A stretch of 64,000 bases of DNA, from the NCBI GenBank assembly GCA_003214175.1, contig QCLZ01000006.1, positions 1 to 64,000 of the forward strand, written 5' to 3'. This document shows, one piece after another, positions 56,121 through 63,299 of this stretch. Both the position numbers and the translations under genes were made by a program. Under the pieces are notes generated by a model, which was not told where the DNA came from, searched no databases, and was given only the letters and a program-made list of their open reading frames with translations. Each line of letters begins with the position of its first letter. Within the stretch, counting starts at the first letter, position 1. This stretch comes from Prochlorococcus sp. AG-418-I20 (lineage in GTDB: Bacteria; Cyanobacteriota; Cyanobacteriia; PCC-6307; Cyanobiaceae).

Positions 56121-56157
56121 TATACACAGTTAGTCAAGGATACTATCTTTGTGTATA
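56121..56157. promoter_or_regulatory. Inverted repeat, candidate operator of the RHH regulator
   Basis: TATACACA (56121-56128) and TGTGTATA (56150-56157) form a perfect 8-bp inverted repeat with a 21-bp spacer, two helical turns apart centre to centre being roughly 29 bp. A smaller palindrome TAACTGTTA sits at 56104-56112. The site is between the RHH gene (start 56090, minus strand) and the divergent gene at 56209, the usual place for an autoregulatory operator. Confidence 0.5.
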
Positions 56158-56208
56158 TTATTAATAAGGAAATATATCCCTTTATCAATTTGTTGTTTTT
56201 ATTAACCC

Positions 56209-56547
56209 ATGAAAAATTCAAGAAAACTTGATTCACCTAAAAGGTCGTTAATTGATAAAAAGAAAAAAAAGTTAGCTAATTCTGCCTTTCATGATAATGA
56301 CAATAGTGATGTCTTGGTATCAGCAGTAATTAGTCCATATTTGTTAACTCATCTTCACCATATTCTTCAACAGTCTGAATATTACGCTCAAAAAGATGGC
56401 AGAAAATCACATGCAGCTAATTTCGCAAAACTAAGAAAAGTTCTATGTTTAGATGCAAGAAGTATGGTAGATGCATCAGCTAAAGAAATAAAAGATTCAG
56501 ATAATGATTTATCTATTAATAAATATAATGAACAAAATGTAGCATGA
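56209..56547 (+). CDS. Hypothetical protein divergent from RHH regulator
   Basis: A 112-residue soluble protein with a lysine-rich N-terminus (DKKKKKLAN), a central helical region with histidines (SPYLLTHLHHILQQSEYYAQ) and an acidic, probably disordered C-terminus. No family is recognised. Together with the following Nif11-like gene (36-bp gap) it forms a short plus-strand pair that could be controlled from the inverted repeat upstream. Confidence 0.65.
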   Translation: MKNSRKLDSPKRSLIDKKKKKLANSAFHDNDNSDVLVSAVISPYLLTHLHHILQQSEYYAQKDGRKSHAANFAKLRKVLCLDARSMVDASAKEIKDSDNDLSINKYNEQNVA

Positions 56548-56583
56548 AGTAATAGTCTATTTATAAATACATTTTTTAAAAAC

Positions 56584-56814
56584 ATGTCTAGTAATGCTGA
56601 AAAGCTTTATAAGCTGATTGCAAACGACTCGAAAAAGAAACAAAGTTTGTTTATGACAGCCTTGACTAATCCAAAATCAGCCCTAGACAAGATATGCGAT
56701 ATTGGTGATGAGTTAAATATCTCTGTGACTAAAGAAGAGGTTATTGAATATTTAAGTACTATTGATGATGAAGCAACTAAAATGTGGCTAATTAAGGCTC
56801 GAGGAGGTCTTTAG
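56584..56814 (+). CDS. Nif11-like small protein
   Basis: A 76-residue acidic/basic helical protein resembling the Nif11 domain: the pattern LYKLIANDSKKKQSLFMTAL, then ALDKICDIGDELNISVTKEE, with VIEYLSTIDDE following, matches the leader-type helices and the G/ISxEE turn of the family. In marine picocyanobacteria Nif11-type sequences serve as leader peptides of lanthipeptides (prochlorosins). This one ends KARGGL, so there is a GG near the C-terminus but no core peptide after it. It may therefore be a free-standing Nif11 protein. Its 3' end overlaps a minus-strand microprotein gene. Confidence 0.55.
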   Translation: MSSNAEKLYKLIANDSKKKQSLFMTALTNPKSALDKICDIGDELNISVTKEEVIEYLSTIDDEATKMWLIKARGGL

Positions 56815-56968
56815 AAACAGGCTTTGAATAATTATTGTTTTGATTCATGATAGGTTTTATTCTTTTGTTATAGCCTCCACCACCAGCTAAAGTCCAAAAA
56901 AACCAATAACTTGGAATTGCAAGAGATGCTGCTATGAAAATAACTACAATTTGTTCTATTCTTTTCAT
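56792..56968 (-). CDS. Small membrane protein, 58 residues
   Basis: An ORF starting MKRIEQIVVIFIAASLAIPS with one strong hydrophobic helix running into WFFWTLAGGGGYNKRIKP, then a polar tail. The charge distribution (basic start, four glycines, basic exit) is that of a genuine single-pass protein. Its last 23 bp overlap the 3' end of the Nif11-like gene on the other strand. It is not recognised as a named family. It fills what would otherwise be a 226-bp gap. Confidence 0.6.
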   Translation of the reverse strand: MKRIEQIVVIFIAASLAIPSYWFFWTLAGGGGYNKRIKPIMNQNNNYSKPVSKDLLEP

Positions 56969-57040
56969 AAATCAATTTTATTCTACAAAATATTTTTTAG
57001 TAAATAAGCCTCTGATTTTGTAAATTCTATTTTAAAAAAA

Positions 57041-58651
57041 GTGATTAGATTTGACAGTGTGAGCAAAATTTATTCTACAGATGTTGTTTTAAAAGATATT
57101 AATTGGGAGATTAAGAAAGGAGAAAAGGTAGGCTTAGTTGGTTCAAATGGTGCAGGTAAATCAACCCAATTTAAGATTTTAATTGGAGAGGAAGATCAAA
57201 CAAGTGGAACGATTATAAAAGAAGGGAATCCTAAAATTGCCCATTTAAAACAAGAGTTGGATTGTAAATTGAATCGTTCAGTTAGAGAGGAATTAGAAAG
57301 CTCTTTTAAAGACATACAAATTGTTGCTATTAAACTTTCAGAAATTGAGAATAAAATGAAATCATTGGACATCTCAAAACATTCGGATGAACTAGAGAAA
57401 TTAGTTAATCAGCTAGCAAAATATCAAGCTAAGTTTGAGGCTTTAGGTGGTTATAAAATGCAATCTGATGTAGAAAAAATCTTACCTAAACTAGGTTTTA
57501 CTATCGAAGATGCGGATAAATTAGTTGGGAACTTTTCAGGTGGCTGGCAAATGAAAGTGGCGCTTGGAAAAATAATCCTACAAAAACCTGATTTACTTTT
57601 GTTAGATGAACCTACCAATCATTTAGATTTGGATACTATTTTCTGGCTGGAAGAATATTTATCATCTCTTAAAATTGGAATAATCATAATAAGTCATGAT
57701 AGATATTTTTTAGATAAATTATGTAAAAAAATAATTTTTATAGATCGAGGAATATCTGAAATATATAATGGAAACTATTCTTTTTTTGTTGAACAAAAAT
57801 CTTTAAATGAAGAGTCTCAAAATAAAGCATATCAATTACAGCAAAAAGAAATTGCTATACAGAAGAGGTATATTGATAGATTTAGAGCTAGTGCAACTAG
57901 AAGTTCTCAAGCAAAGAGTCGAGAAAAACAATTAAAAAAGATTTCTAAAATTGAAGCCCCAACAGTAAAATCAAAAAGTCCTGCTTTTAATTTTCCAGAT
58001 TGTCCGCGTTCAGGAAAAACTGTTCTAACCGTCAAAAATTTATCCCATAGTTATGAAGACAAAATTCTTTTTTTAGATGTGAATTTTAAGGTTTCTTTGG
58101 GAGAGAAAATAGCGATACTAGGACCTAATGGCTGCGGAAAATCTACATTGCTTAAAATTATTATGAAAAGAATATCTCCAGAAGTTGGAGAAATTAATTT
58201 TGGTAAGCATAATATCATTACTAGTTACTATGAACAGAACCAGGCTTCAGTACTTTCTCTTGAGGAAAAGGTTATAGATTTAATTTTTAAAAAGGCACCC
58301 GAATGGTCGCAAAAACAAGTCAGAACATTTCTAGGAGGTTTTGGTTTTCAAAATGAAACAGTTTTTAAATTTATTAAGCAACTTAGTGGGGGAGAAAAGG
58401 CAAGATTAGCATTGGCTCTTATGATTATGAATCCGAGTAATTTCCTTATATTGGATGAACCTACTAATCATTTGGACTTACAATCAAAAGAAAATTTAGA
58501 ACTAGCAATTAGAAACTATAATGGCTCATCAATAATTGTTTCTCACGATAGATATTTTATTTCAAAGGTTGCAAACAAAGTGATCGAAATAAAAGATTCA
58601 AAATTAAATTCATATAATGGTAATTATGAATATTTTTTAGAAAAAAAATAA
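57041..58651 (+). CDS. ABC-F family ATPase (ribosome-associated, Uup/EttA-like)
   Basis: A 536-residue protein with two ABC ATPase domains and no membrane segments. Domain 1 has Walker A GSNGAGKST, signature NFSGGWQMKVALG and Walker B LLLDEPTNHLD. A charged linker (about 245-300) follows. Domain 2 has Walker A GPNGCGKST, signature LSGGEKARLALAL and Walker B LILDEPTNHLD. ABC-F proteins bind the ribosomal E site and affect elongation or restart; the subgroup is uncertain. The start is GTG at 57041. Confidence 0.93.
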   Translation: MIRFDSVSKIYSTDVVLKDINWEIKKGEKVGLVGSNGAGKSTQFKILIGEEDQTSGTIIKEGNPKIAHLKQELDCKLNRSVREELESSFKDIQIVAIKLSEIENKMKSLDISKHSDELEKLVNQLAKYQAKFEALGGYKMQSDVEKILPKLGFTIEDADKLVGNFSGGWQMKVALGKIILQKPDLLLLDEPTNHLDLDTIFWLEEYLSSLKIGIIIISHDRYFLDKLCKKIIFIDRGISEIYNGNYSFFVEQKSLNEESQNKAYQLQQKEIAIQKRYIDRFRASATRSSQAKSREKQLKKISKIEAPTVKSKSPAFNFPDCPRSGKTVLTVKNLSHSYEDKILFLDVNFKVSLGEKIAILGPNGCGKSTLLKIIMKRISPEVGEINFGKHNIITSYYEQNQASVLSLEEKVIDLIFKKAPEWSQKQVRTFLGGFGFQNETVFKFIKQLSGGEKARLALALMIMNPSNFLILDEPTNHLDLQSKENLELAIRNYNGSSIIVSHDRYFISKVANKVIEIKDSKLNSYNGNYEYFLEKK

Positions 58652-58802
58652 AAAATAAAAAGTAAAAGTTTTTTTGCCCAACAATGTTAATCACTTTTAA
58701 CAAAGTTTACATTTAGCTAGGCATGATCACTCATTTAACTTTACATAGTTAACGTTCTTTGTTTAGCCTAAAAAGTACAGAAATAAGTTTTTAATAATTT
58801 AA

Positions 58803-58946
58803 ATGAAAAATTCTGATTTAATACAAAATCAATTTCAAGTCACTGACCCTATTGAAAATTATTTTGAATGTATCTCAAGCTGTGATATACGTGATGGTAT
58901 TTGTATCTCTAGGTGTGTAGAAATACTGAAAGAGTATGAAGATTGA
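58803..58946 (+). CDS. Four-cysteine microprotein
   Basis: A 47-residue ORF starting MKNSDLIQNQFQVTDPIENY. The second half contains a C-x3-C-x6-C-x3-C pattern (ECISSCDIRDGICISRCVE), followed by an acidic end. Paired CxxxC helices facing each other are typical of CHCH-like or metal-binding hairpins. It lies between the ABC-F gene and htrA with its own 150-bp leader region. The regular Cys spacing argues that it is a real gene. Confidence 0.65.
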   Translation: MKNSDLIQNQFQVTDPIENYFECISSCDIRDGICISRCVEILKEYED

Positions 58947-58951
58947 TATTT

Positions 58952-60073
58952 TTATAGATTTTGAAGATTAGTAATATCAGTTGGTAGTACTTGTAAACTG
59001 ATAAATCTAGTTCTTCGCTTTATTAAAATAGTTATTTGTTTATCAATACCATTCTTCGTTATTTCGCTTACAACGTCTGAAGCTGTTTCAATATCTTTAT
59101 TTCCTACTTTTATGATTATGTCACTTATCATTATGCCACTTTTTTCGGCTGGACTATTAGGTACTACATAACTAACTTTTACTTTATTTTCACTTGTTGA
59201 AAAATTATTTTCATCTATAAGGCTTATCCCAATCATAGGATGGATGACTTTTCCATTCTTAATAAGTTGGTCGGCAATTTCTTTCGCTTTGTTTATTGGA
59301 ATTGCAAAACTTAAACCAGCCCCTGGACCTGATCTGATTAAGGTATTAATTCCAATTACTTCTCCACTGCTATTCAAAAGTGGACCTCCAGAATTTCCAG
59401 GATTAATTGCAGCGTCTGTTTGAATAAGTTCGAGTTTTTTATCGTATATTCCTAATTGAGTGACGTTCCTTTTTAGATTACTAATAATACCTAGCGTAAC
59501 TGTATTTTCTAGTCCGAATGGATTTCCAACTGCGATCGCCCAATCACCAACTTTAACTTTTGTTGAATCGCCTAATTTTGCTTTTGGCCAAGGGCCTTCG
59601 CCTTCAATTTTGAGAACAGCTAAATCGGTGAATAAATCTTGCCCTATTAGTTTTCCTTTGAATTTTTTGCCGTTTACTAAACCAACTATTACTTGATCTG
59701 AACCGTTCACAACATGAGCATTAGTCATTACAAGGCCGTCTCCAAATATAAATCCACTTCCTTGGCTTTGCTCTATTCTTGGTTGATTATTATATGGTGG
59801 ATTTAATCCAAAAAATCTTTCAAAAGATGGATCTAAAAATTGTGGAGAATCTGCTGAAAAATTTCTTTTTTTAACATATTTTTGGGTATCGATTGTAACG
59901 ACTGAAGGACCAGTTTTTTCGATAGCTTTATTAATGAAAGAATTGTTTGCTTCTTGATTTATTGCATTAAATTTTGAAGTAATTAAAGGTTTGGAAATTA
60001 AATTTAATGGACATAACATACTCAGCGTGATTGCTGAAAAGAGTATTAGTTTCTTGTGTTTGTATTGTGTCAA
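58952..60073 (-). CDS. HtrA/Deg family serine protease
   Basis: Periplasmic or thylakoid-lumen quality-control protease of 373 residues. It has an N-terminal signal/anchor (about 7-28), a trypsin-like domain with catalytic His in TNAHVVNG, Asp in TDLAVLKIE and Ser in GNSGGPL, and a single PDZ domain (about 280-365, ending before NLQNL). Cyanobacteria carry HtrA, HhoA and HhoB; which one this is cannot be decided here. Its gene is divergent from the DUF2973 gene across a 174-bp spacer. Confidence 0.93.
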   Translation of the reverse strand: MTQYKHKKLILFSAITLSMLCPLNLISKPLITSKFNAINQEANNSFINKAIEKTGPSVVTIDTQKYVKKRNFSADSPQFLDPSFERFFGLNPPYNNQPRIEQSQGSGFIFGDGLVMTNAHVVNGSDQVIVGLVNGKKFKGKLIGQDLFTDLAVLKIEGEGPWPKAKLGDSTKVKVGDWAIAVGNPFGLENTVTLGIISNLKRNVTQLGIYDKKLELIQTDAAINPGNSGGPLLNSSGEVIGINTLIRSGPGAGLSFAIPINKAKEIADQLIKNGKVIHPMIGISLIDENNFSTSENKVKVSYVVPNSPAEKSGIMISDIIIKVGNKDIETASDVVSEITKNGIDKQITILIKRRTRFISLQVLPTDITNLQNL

Positions 60074-60247
60074 TTTTGATTTTTTTATGTTTTTCGAACA
60101 AATTTAAAACACAAACTCTGTGTATTTTTACTATAACTATAAAAAAAATTAATTAAGTTAGGAGAATAATATTTTAACTTAATCTAGCTAATTTTCTTTT
60201 TTTCCGGCTATTATAAATATTATAGTTCTATATAATTTATAAATTTA

Positions 60248-60511
60248 ATGGCTATTTTGTTCCCAATAATATACTCCGCGGCCTTAACTTATTTGGTTTG
60301 GAAAGCATATAAAGTTATGTCAAATGGTTGGGGAATTTCTGGTACAGAAAAAAAACATCTTTATCAATCTAATTTAAGACAAAAAAAATATACAATACAT
60401 CCAGAACTTCTTGATAAATCAGGAAATATAACAGAAGAAGAACTCCTGACAGTTAGATTTTCAAATGATAATGATTCTACGCTTGAAGAAAAGGGCTCAA
60501 CAACTGATTAA
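60248..60511 (+). CDS. DUF2973 family small membrane protein
   Basis: An 87-residue protein with one N-terminal membrane helix (LFPIIYSAALTYLVWKAY) and a soluble tail including the conserved stretch IHPELLDKSGNITEEELLTV that I associate with DUF2973, a cyanobacterial family of unknown role. It is 24 bp upstream of another conserved unknown gene and probably forms an operon with it. Confidence 0.75.
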   Translation: MAILFPIIYSAALTYLVWKAYKVMSNGWGISGTEKKHLYQSNLRQKKYTIHPELLDKSGNITEEELLTVRFSNDNDSTLEEKGSTTD

Positions 60512-60535
60512 TTAAATTAAACTTAGGTACATAAA

Positions 60536-60919
60536 TTGGAATTAAGAACAAAAATTGTCTCAGCGGTAATTAGATCACTTAAATTACCTCCAAGGTTTCG
60601 TTTGAAAATGGTTAAAGAAGACCCAGTAAGACTTGAACTAAGTCTTACTCCTTCTTACGGTAAAAATCCAATCATTGTTGGCTTGGTAGAATCATTAGAC
60701 TTAGTAGCCCGCAGAGATAGAGAAGGTAGAATACCAAGAGATTTACAAGGAACTTGGGATTGGACAGTTAGACATGGCAAGGTCAGCACAGGAGGATGGA
60801 ATCCTATGCTAAAGGAAGCATTGCAAACAATGTTTGACACAGGATTGCCAGCCATTATTTACGAAGAATTAACTGGTGATGAGTATAAACCTGTAGATGG
60901 GGCTAGACATATTAAATAA
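60536..60919 (+). CDS. Conserved cyanobacterial hypothetical protein
   Basis: A 127-residue soluble protein beginning with TTG. It is well ordered and charge-balanced, with the segments ARRDREGRIPRDLQGTWDW and GGWNPMLKEALQTMFDTG that have the look of strongly conserved sequence. I recognise it as the type of protein found across marine cyanobacteria, but I cannot give it a family name. It follows the DUF2973 gene and precedes a small hli gene. Confidence 0.75.
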   Translation: MELRTKIVSAVIRSLKLPPRFRLKMVKEDPVRLELSLTPSYGKNPIIVGLVESLDLVARRDREGRIPRDLQGTWDWTVRHGKVSTGGWNPMLKEALQTMFDTGLPAIIYEELTGDEYKPVDGARHIK

Positions 60920-60987
60920 TATATTTATTATTTATCATAAATTCTTCCTTCAAACGTTAAAATTAGATTACAAATAGATATTTACTT

Positions 60988-61134
60988 ATGGATAATCAAA
61001 ATCAATCAAGATTTGGCTTTGTGAATTTCGCTGAGACATGGAACGGAAGGATGGCTATGATGGGTATCTTGATTGGTCTTGGTACTGAATTAATTACTGG
61101 GCAAAGTATCCTGCGCCAAATTGGTATAGGTTAG
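60988..61134 (+). CDS. hli: High-light-inducible protein, minimal form (48 residues)
   Basis: A very short Hli/Scp protein reading FGFVNFAETWNGRMAMMG followed by one membrane helix. The ExxNGR chlorophyll-binding motif is intact. The short polar N-terminus distinguishes it from the 82-residue Hli at 32.7 kb. It is encoded 68 bp downstream of a conserved unknown gene and convergent with a membrane zinc-ribbon protein gene (3-bp gap). Confidence 0.93.
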   Translation: MDNQNQSRFGFVNFAETWNGRMAMMGILIGLGTELITGQSILRQIGIG

Positions 61135-61137
61135 ATA

Positions 61138-61479
61138 TCATTTTATCTCTTCTGCTTTGACTTCAATAGTGCTTTCACTCGGTTTTTTATTTAGTTGCTC
61201 ACTTTTACTAATTTCCTTAAGGTCTGCTCCACAATTCATGCAGAATTCACTTAAACCTAGTGATATTGCACCACAATTATGACATGTATTAATTTTTGAC
61301 TTGTAATGATTAAAACCTACAAATATCAATAGCAATAATAAAAGAGGAATTAGAAGTAAAAGAATTAAAATATTTCCCAAAATACTTACGAAAAAATTAA
61401 TTCCAAGAAAAGGAATCACCACTAGAAAAATTATGGTATAGACAATTAAATTTTTATTAGTTTTAAGGAAATAATTCAT
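61138..61479 (-). CDS. Membrane protein with C-terminal zinc ribbon
   Basis: A 113-residue protein with two closely spaced hydrophobic helices (about 12-30 and 32-55) and a cytosolic zinc ribbon of the form CxxC-x10-CxxC (CHNCGAISLGLSEFCMNCGA), then an acidic tail. Its start lies 11 bp after the stop of the YihY gene on the same strand, so the two are probably co-transcribed. The function is unknown; a regulatory or trafficking role for the ribbon is only a guess. Confidence 0.75.
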   Translation of the reverse strand: MNYFLKTNKNLIVYTIIFLVVIPFLGINFFVSILGNILILLLLIPLLLLLLIFVGFNHYKSKINTCHNCGAISLGLSEFCMNCGADLKEISKSEQLNKKPSESTIEVKAEEIK

Positions 61480-61490
61480 CGTAACTATTG

Positions 61491-62426
61491 TTATCTCTTA
61501 TATTTTTTTTTATTTACTAGGGACATACTAGCAATAACAACGCTCCAACACTGACCAAAATATAAAATTACTCCTAATAGCCAGACCCACAAAGTAAGTA
61601 CAAGGAAACCTCCAATAAAACCATATGCTTGAAATCTCGCGCCAAGTGAGAGAATACTTTTACTTACAGCTAAATTTAAAGTGGTTAGGCCAATACCAAT
61701 AAGAAAAGATCCAGGTAACAGTGGCTTCAAAGGAACTTTTCTACTAGGTAAGAGGGCTTGTAATAAAAGAGCCATTAAAGAAAAACCAATTAGTGGTATT
61801 GCAAATTGACCAACTTGTAATAGAGGTAACTTCAGTAATAAATCAGAAATTAAATTATTAGATTTTGAAAGATTTTCTAAAACGTTACTTGGGATCATTC
61901 TAAGATTTGCACTAATTTGATCTAGTACCATTAGGAAACCTATGAAAAATACTATTAAAAAAGCTTCAACTCTGTTTTGAAGAAACCTCGAAGCTTGTTC
62001 TCTCCAGGCAGCATTTACTTTTCTAGAGGGAAGTTCATCCTCCCAAAGTCTATCTGAACCTCGTTGGAGAGATAAATACGCATTTCCTGCTGTAAAAAGC
62101 AAGAACATGGCTCCTAGGATACCTGCTCCAAAACCCTGTTCAATTAATTTAAATAAAGTTGTTTGAACTAATTCAATCACAGAATCAGGTACTATATCAT
62201 TGGTTTGAAGAGTTTCTATTATTTTTTGGTCTAATCCGTCTTGCTTTCCTAAAAACCATGAGGCGATTGAGAGTGAAATAAGAAGTATTGGGAAAAAAGA
62301 CTGTAATGTGTAATAAGCAAATGCAGCACTTAAATCAATACAATCTGATTTGTTCCATCTTTCACATGCGCCCCACAAACTTTTTAGTATCCATCTTGCA
62401 CTGCGCTGCATATTAATGTTCTTCAA
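61491..62426 (-). CDS. YihY/UPF0761 family inner membrane protein
   Basis: A 311-residue polytopic protein with about six helices. It shows the family-defining start SAAFAYYTLQSFFPILLISL, the FLLFTAGNAYLSLQRG region, VPLKPLLPGSFLIGIGLTTL and the C-terminal YGFIGGFLVLTLWVWLLGVI plus YFGQ. Members were once called ribonuclease BN or BrkB; their real function is unsettled. It is upstream of the zinc-ribbon gene and downstream of the inositol-phosphatase-family gene. Confidence 0.9.
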   Translation of the reverse strand: MKNINMQRSARWILKSLWGACERWNKSDCIDLSAAFAYYTLQSFFPILLISLSIASWFLGKQDGLDQKIIETLQTNDIVPDSVIELVQTTLFKLIEQGFGAGILGAMFLLFTAGNAYLSLQRGSDRLWEDELPSRKVNAAWREQASRFLQNRVEAFLIVFFIGFLMVLDQISANLRMIPSNVLENLSKSNNLISDLLLKLPLLQVGQFAIPLIGFSLMALLLQALLPSRKVPLKPLLPGSFLIGIGLTTLNLAVSKSILSLGARFQAYGFIGGFLVLTLWVWLLGVILYFGQCWSVVIASMSLVNKKKYKR

Positions 62427-62498
62427 ATATTCATCTGATGTCTTTTTTTATTGTATCTAATTAAGTAATTTTTCAAGCAAAAATTTATTTATACCGAA

Positions 62499-63299
62499 CT
62501 ATTTGTCCAACAACAAATCACCCCATGGCTTTAAGGTTTCAATTTTTTGAATTGATCTCCCAGCAATTAATGGAAAATTAACATTGCTTAAGTTTTGTCC
62601 TGAAACTAAATCCAAAGGATTCGTTTCTAACCATTCAATAGAACAATTAAGTTCTTCTAATAATAACCAGGCCGCAGCAATGTCCCATATCTTGGGGGTT
62701 GATTCTATTGCACCGAAAGTTTGTCCCATTGCTACGCTCGTTAGATTTAAACTCGATACACCGAGGAGTCTTATTTTGCCAGGAAATACGGAAGTTGGTT
62801 TTTTCTGTAAAATTTTTATTGATCTACTGCATAAAGAAATGCATTCACTTTGGTAATTATTTTGTTTGGGATCTATTTTTTGGTTATTTAACCAAACACC
62901 TTTACCTTTAATTGATACAAACTTTTTTTTCAAAGTAGGGATTATTAAAAAAGAAGCTTGAGGTTTACGATCTACGAATCTTGCCACTGATATAGACCAA
63001 TAAGGAATACCTGCGGCAAAATTTGTTGTTCCATCAAGTGGATCGACAACCCAATATGCTTTTGTATTAGGGATGCATTTCTCCCCTTCTTCACTGAGTA
63101 CGCCTTCATCTGGTGCTATTGATGCTAGACCATCTACAATTGTTTTATCACTCCATAAATCACAGCTTGTTATTAATGATCCGTCCGCTTTATTACTAGC
63201 ACTTATATTACCAAAATCTTTGATTTGACGTTTACAAACTAATTCAAATAAATAATCTAATTCATTTAATTGTTTATCTGTTAAAAATAATTGATTCAT
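62499..63299 (-). CDS. Inositol monophosphatase family protein
   Basis: A 266-residue Mg-dependent phosphatase. Metal-binding motifs are LSEEGEK (Glu), WVVDPLDGTTNFAAGIP (DPxDGT) and the C-terminal KIWDIAAAWLLLEE (WDxAA). The family includes inositol monophosphatase, CysQ-like PAP phosphatase and histidinol phosphatase; the substrate cannot be decided. Its start overlaps the end of the TolC-like gene by 4 bp, which indicates co-transcription. Confidence 0.88.
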   Translation of the reverse strand: MNQLFLTDKQLNELDYLFELVCKRQIKDFGNISASNKADGSLITSCDLWSDKTIVDGLASIAPDEGVLSEEGEKCIPNTKAYWVVDPLDGTTNFAAGIPYWSISVARFVDRKPQASFLIIPTLKKKFVSIKGKGVWLNNQKIDPKQNNYQSECISLCSRSIKILQKKPTSVFPGKIRLLGVSSLNLTSVAMGQTFGAIESTPKIWDIAAAWLLLEELNCSIEWLETNPLDLVSGQNLSNVNFPLIAGRSIQKIETLKPWGDLLLDK

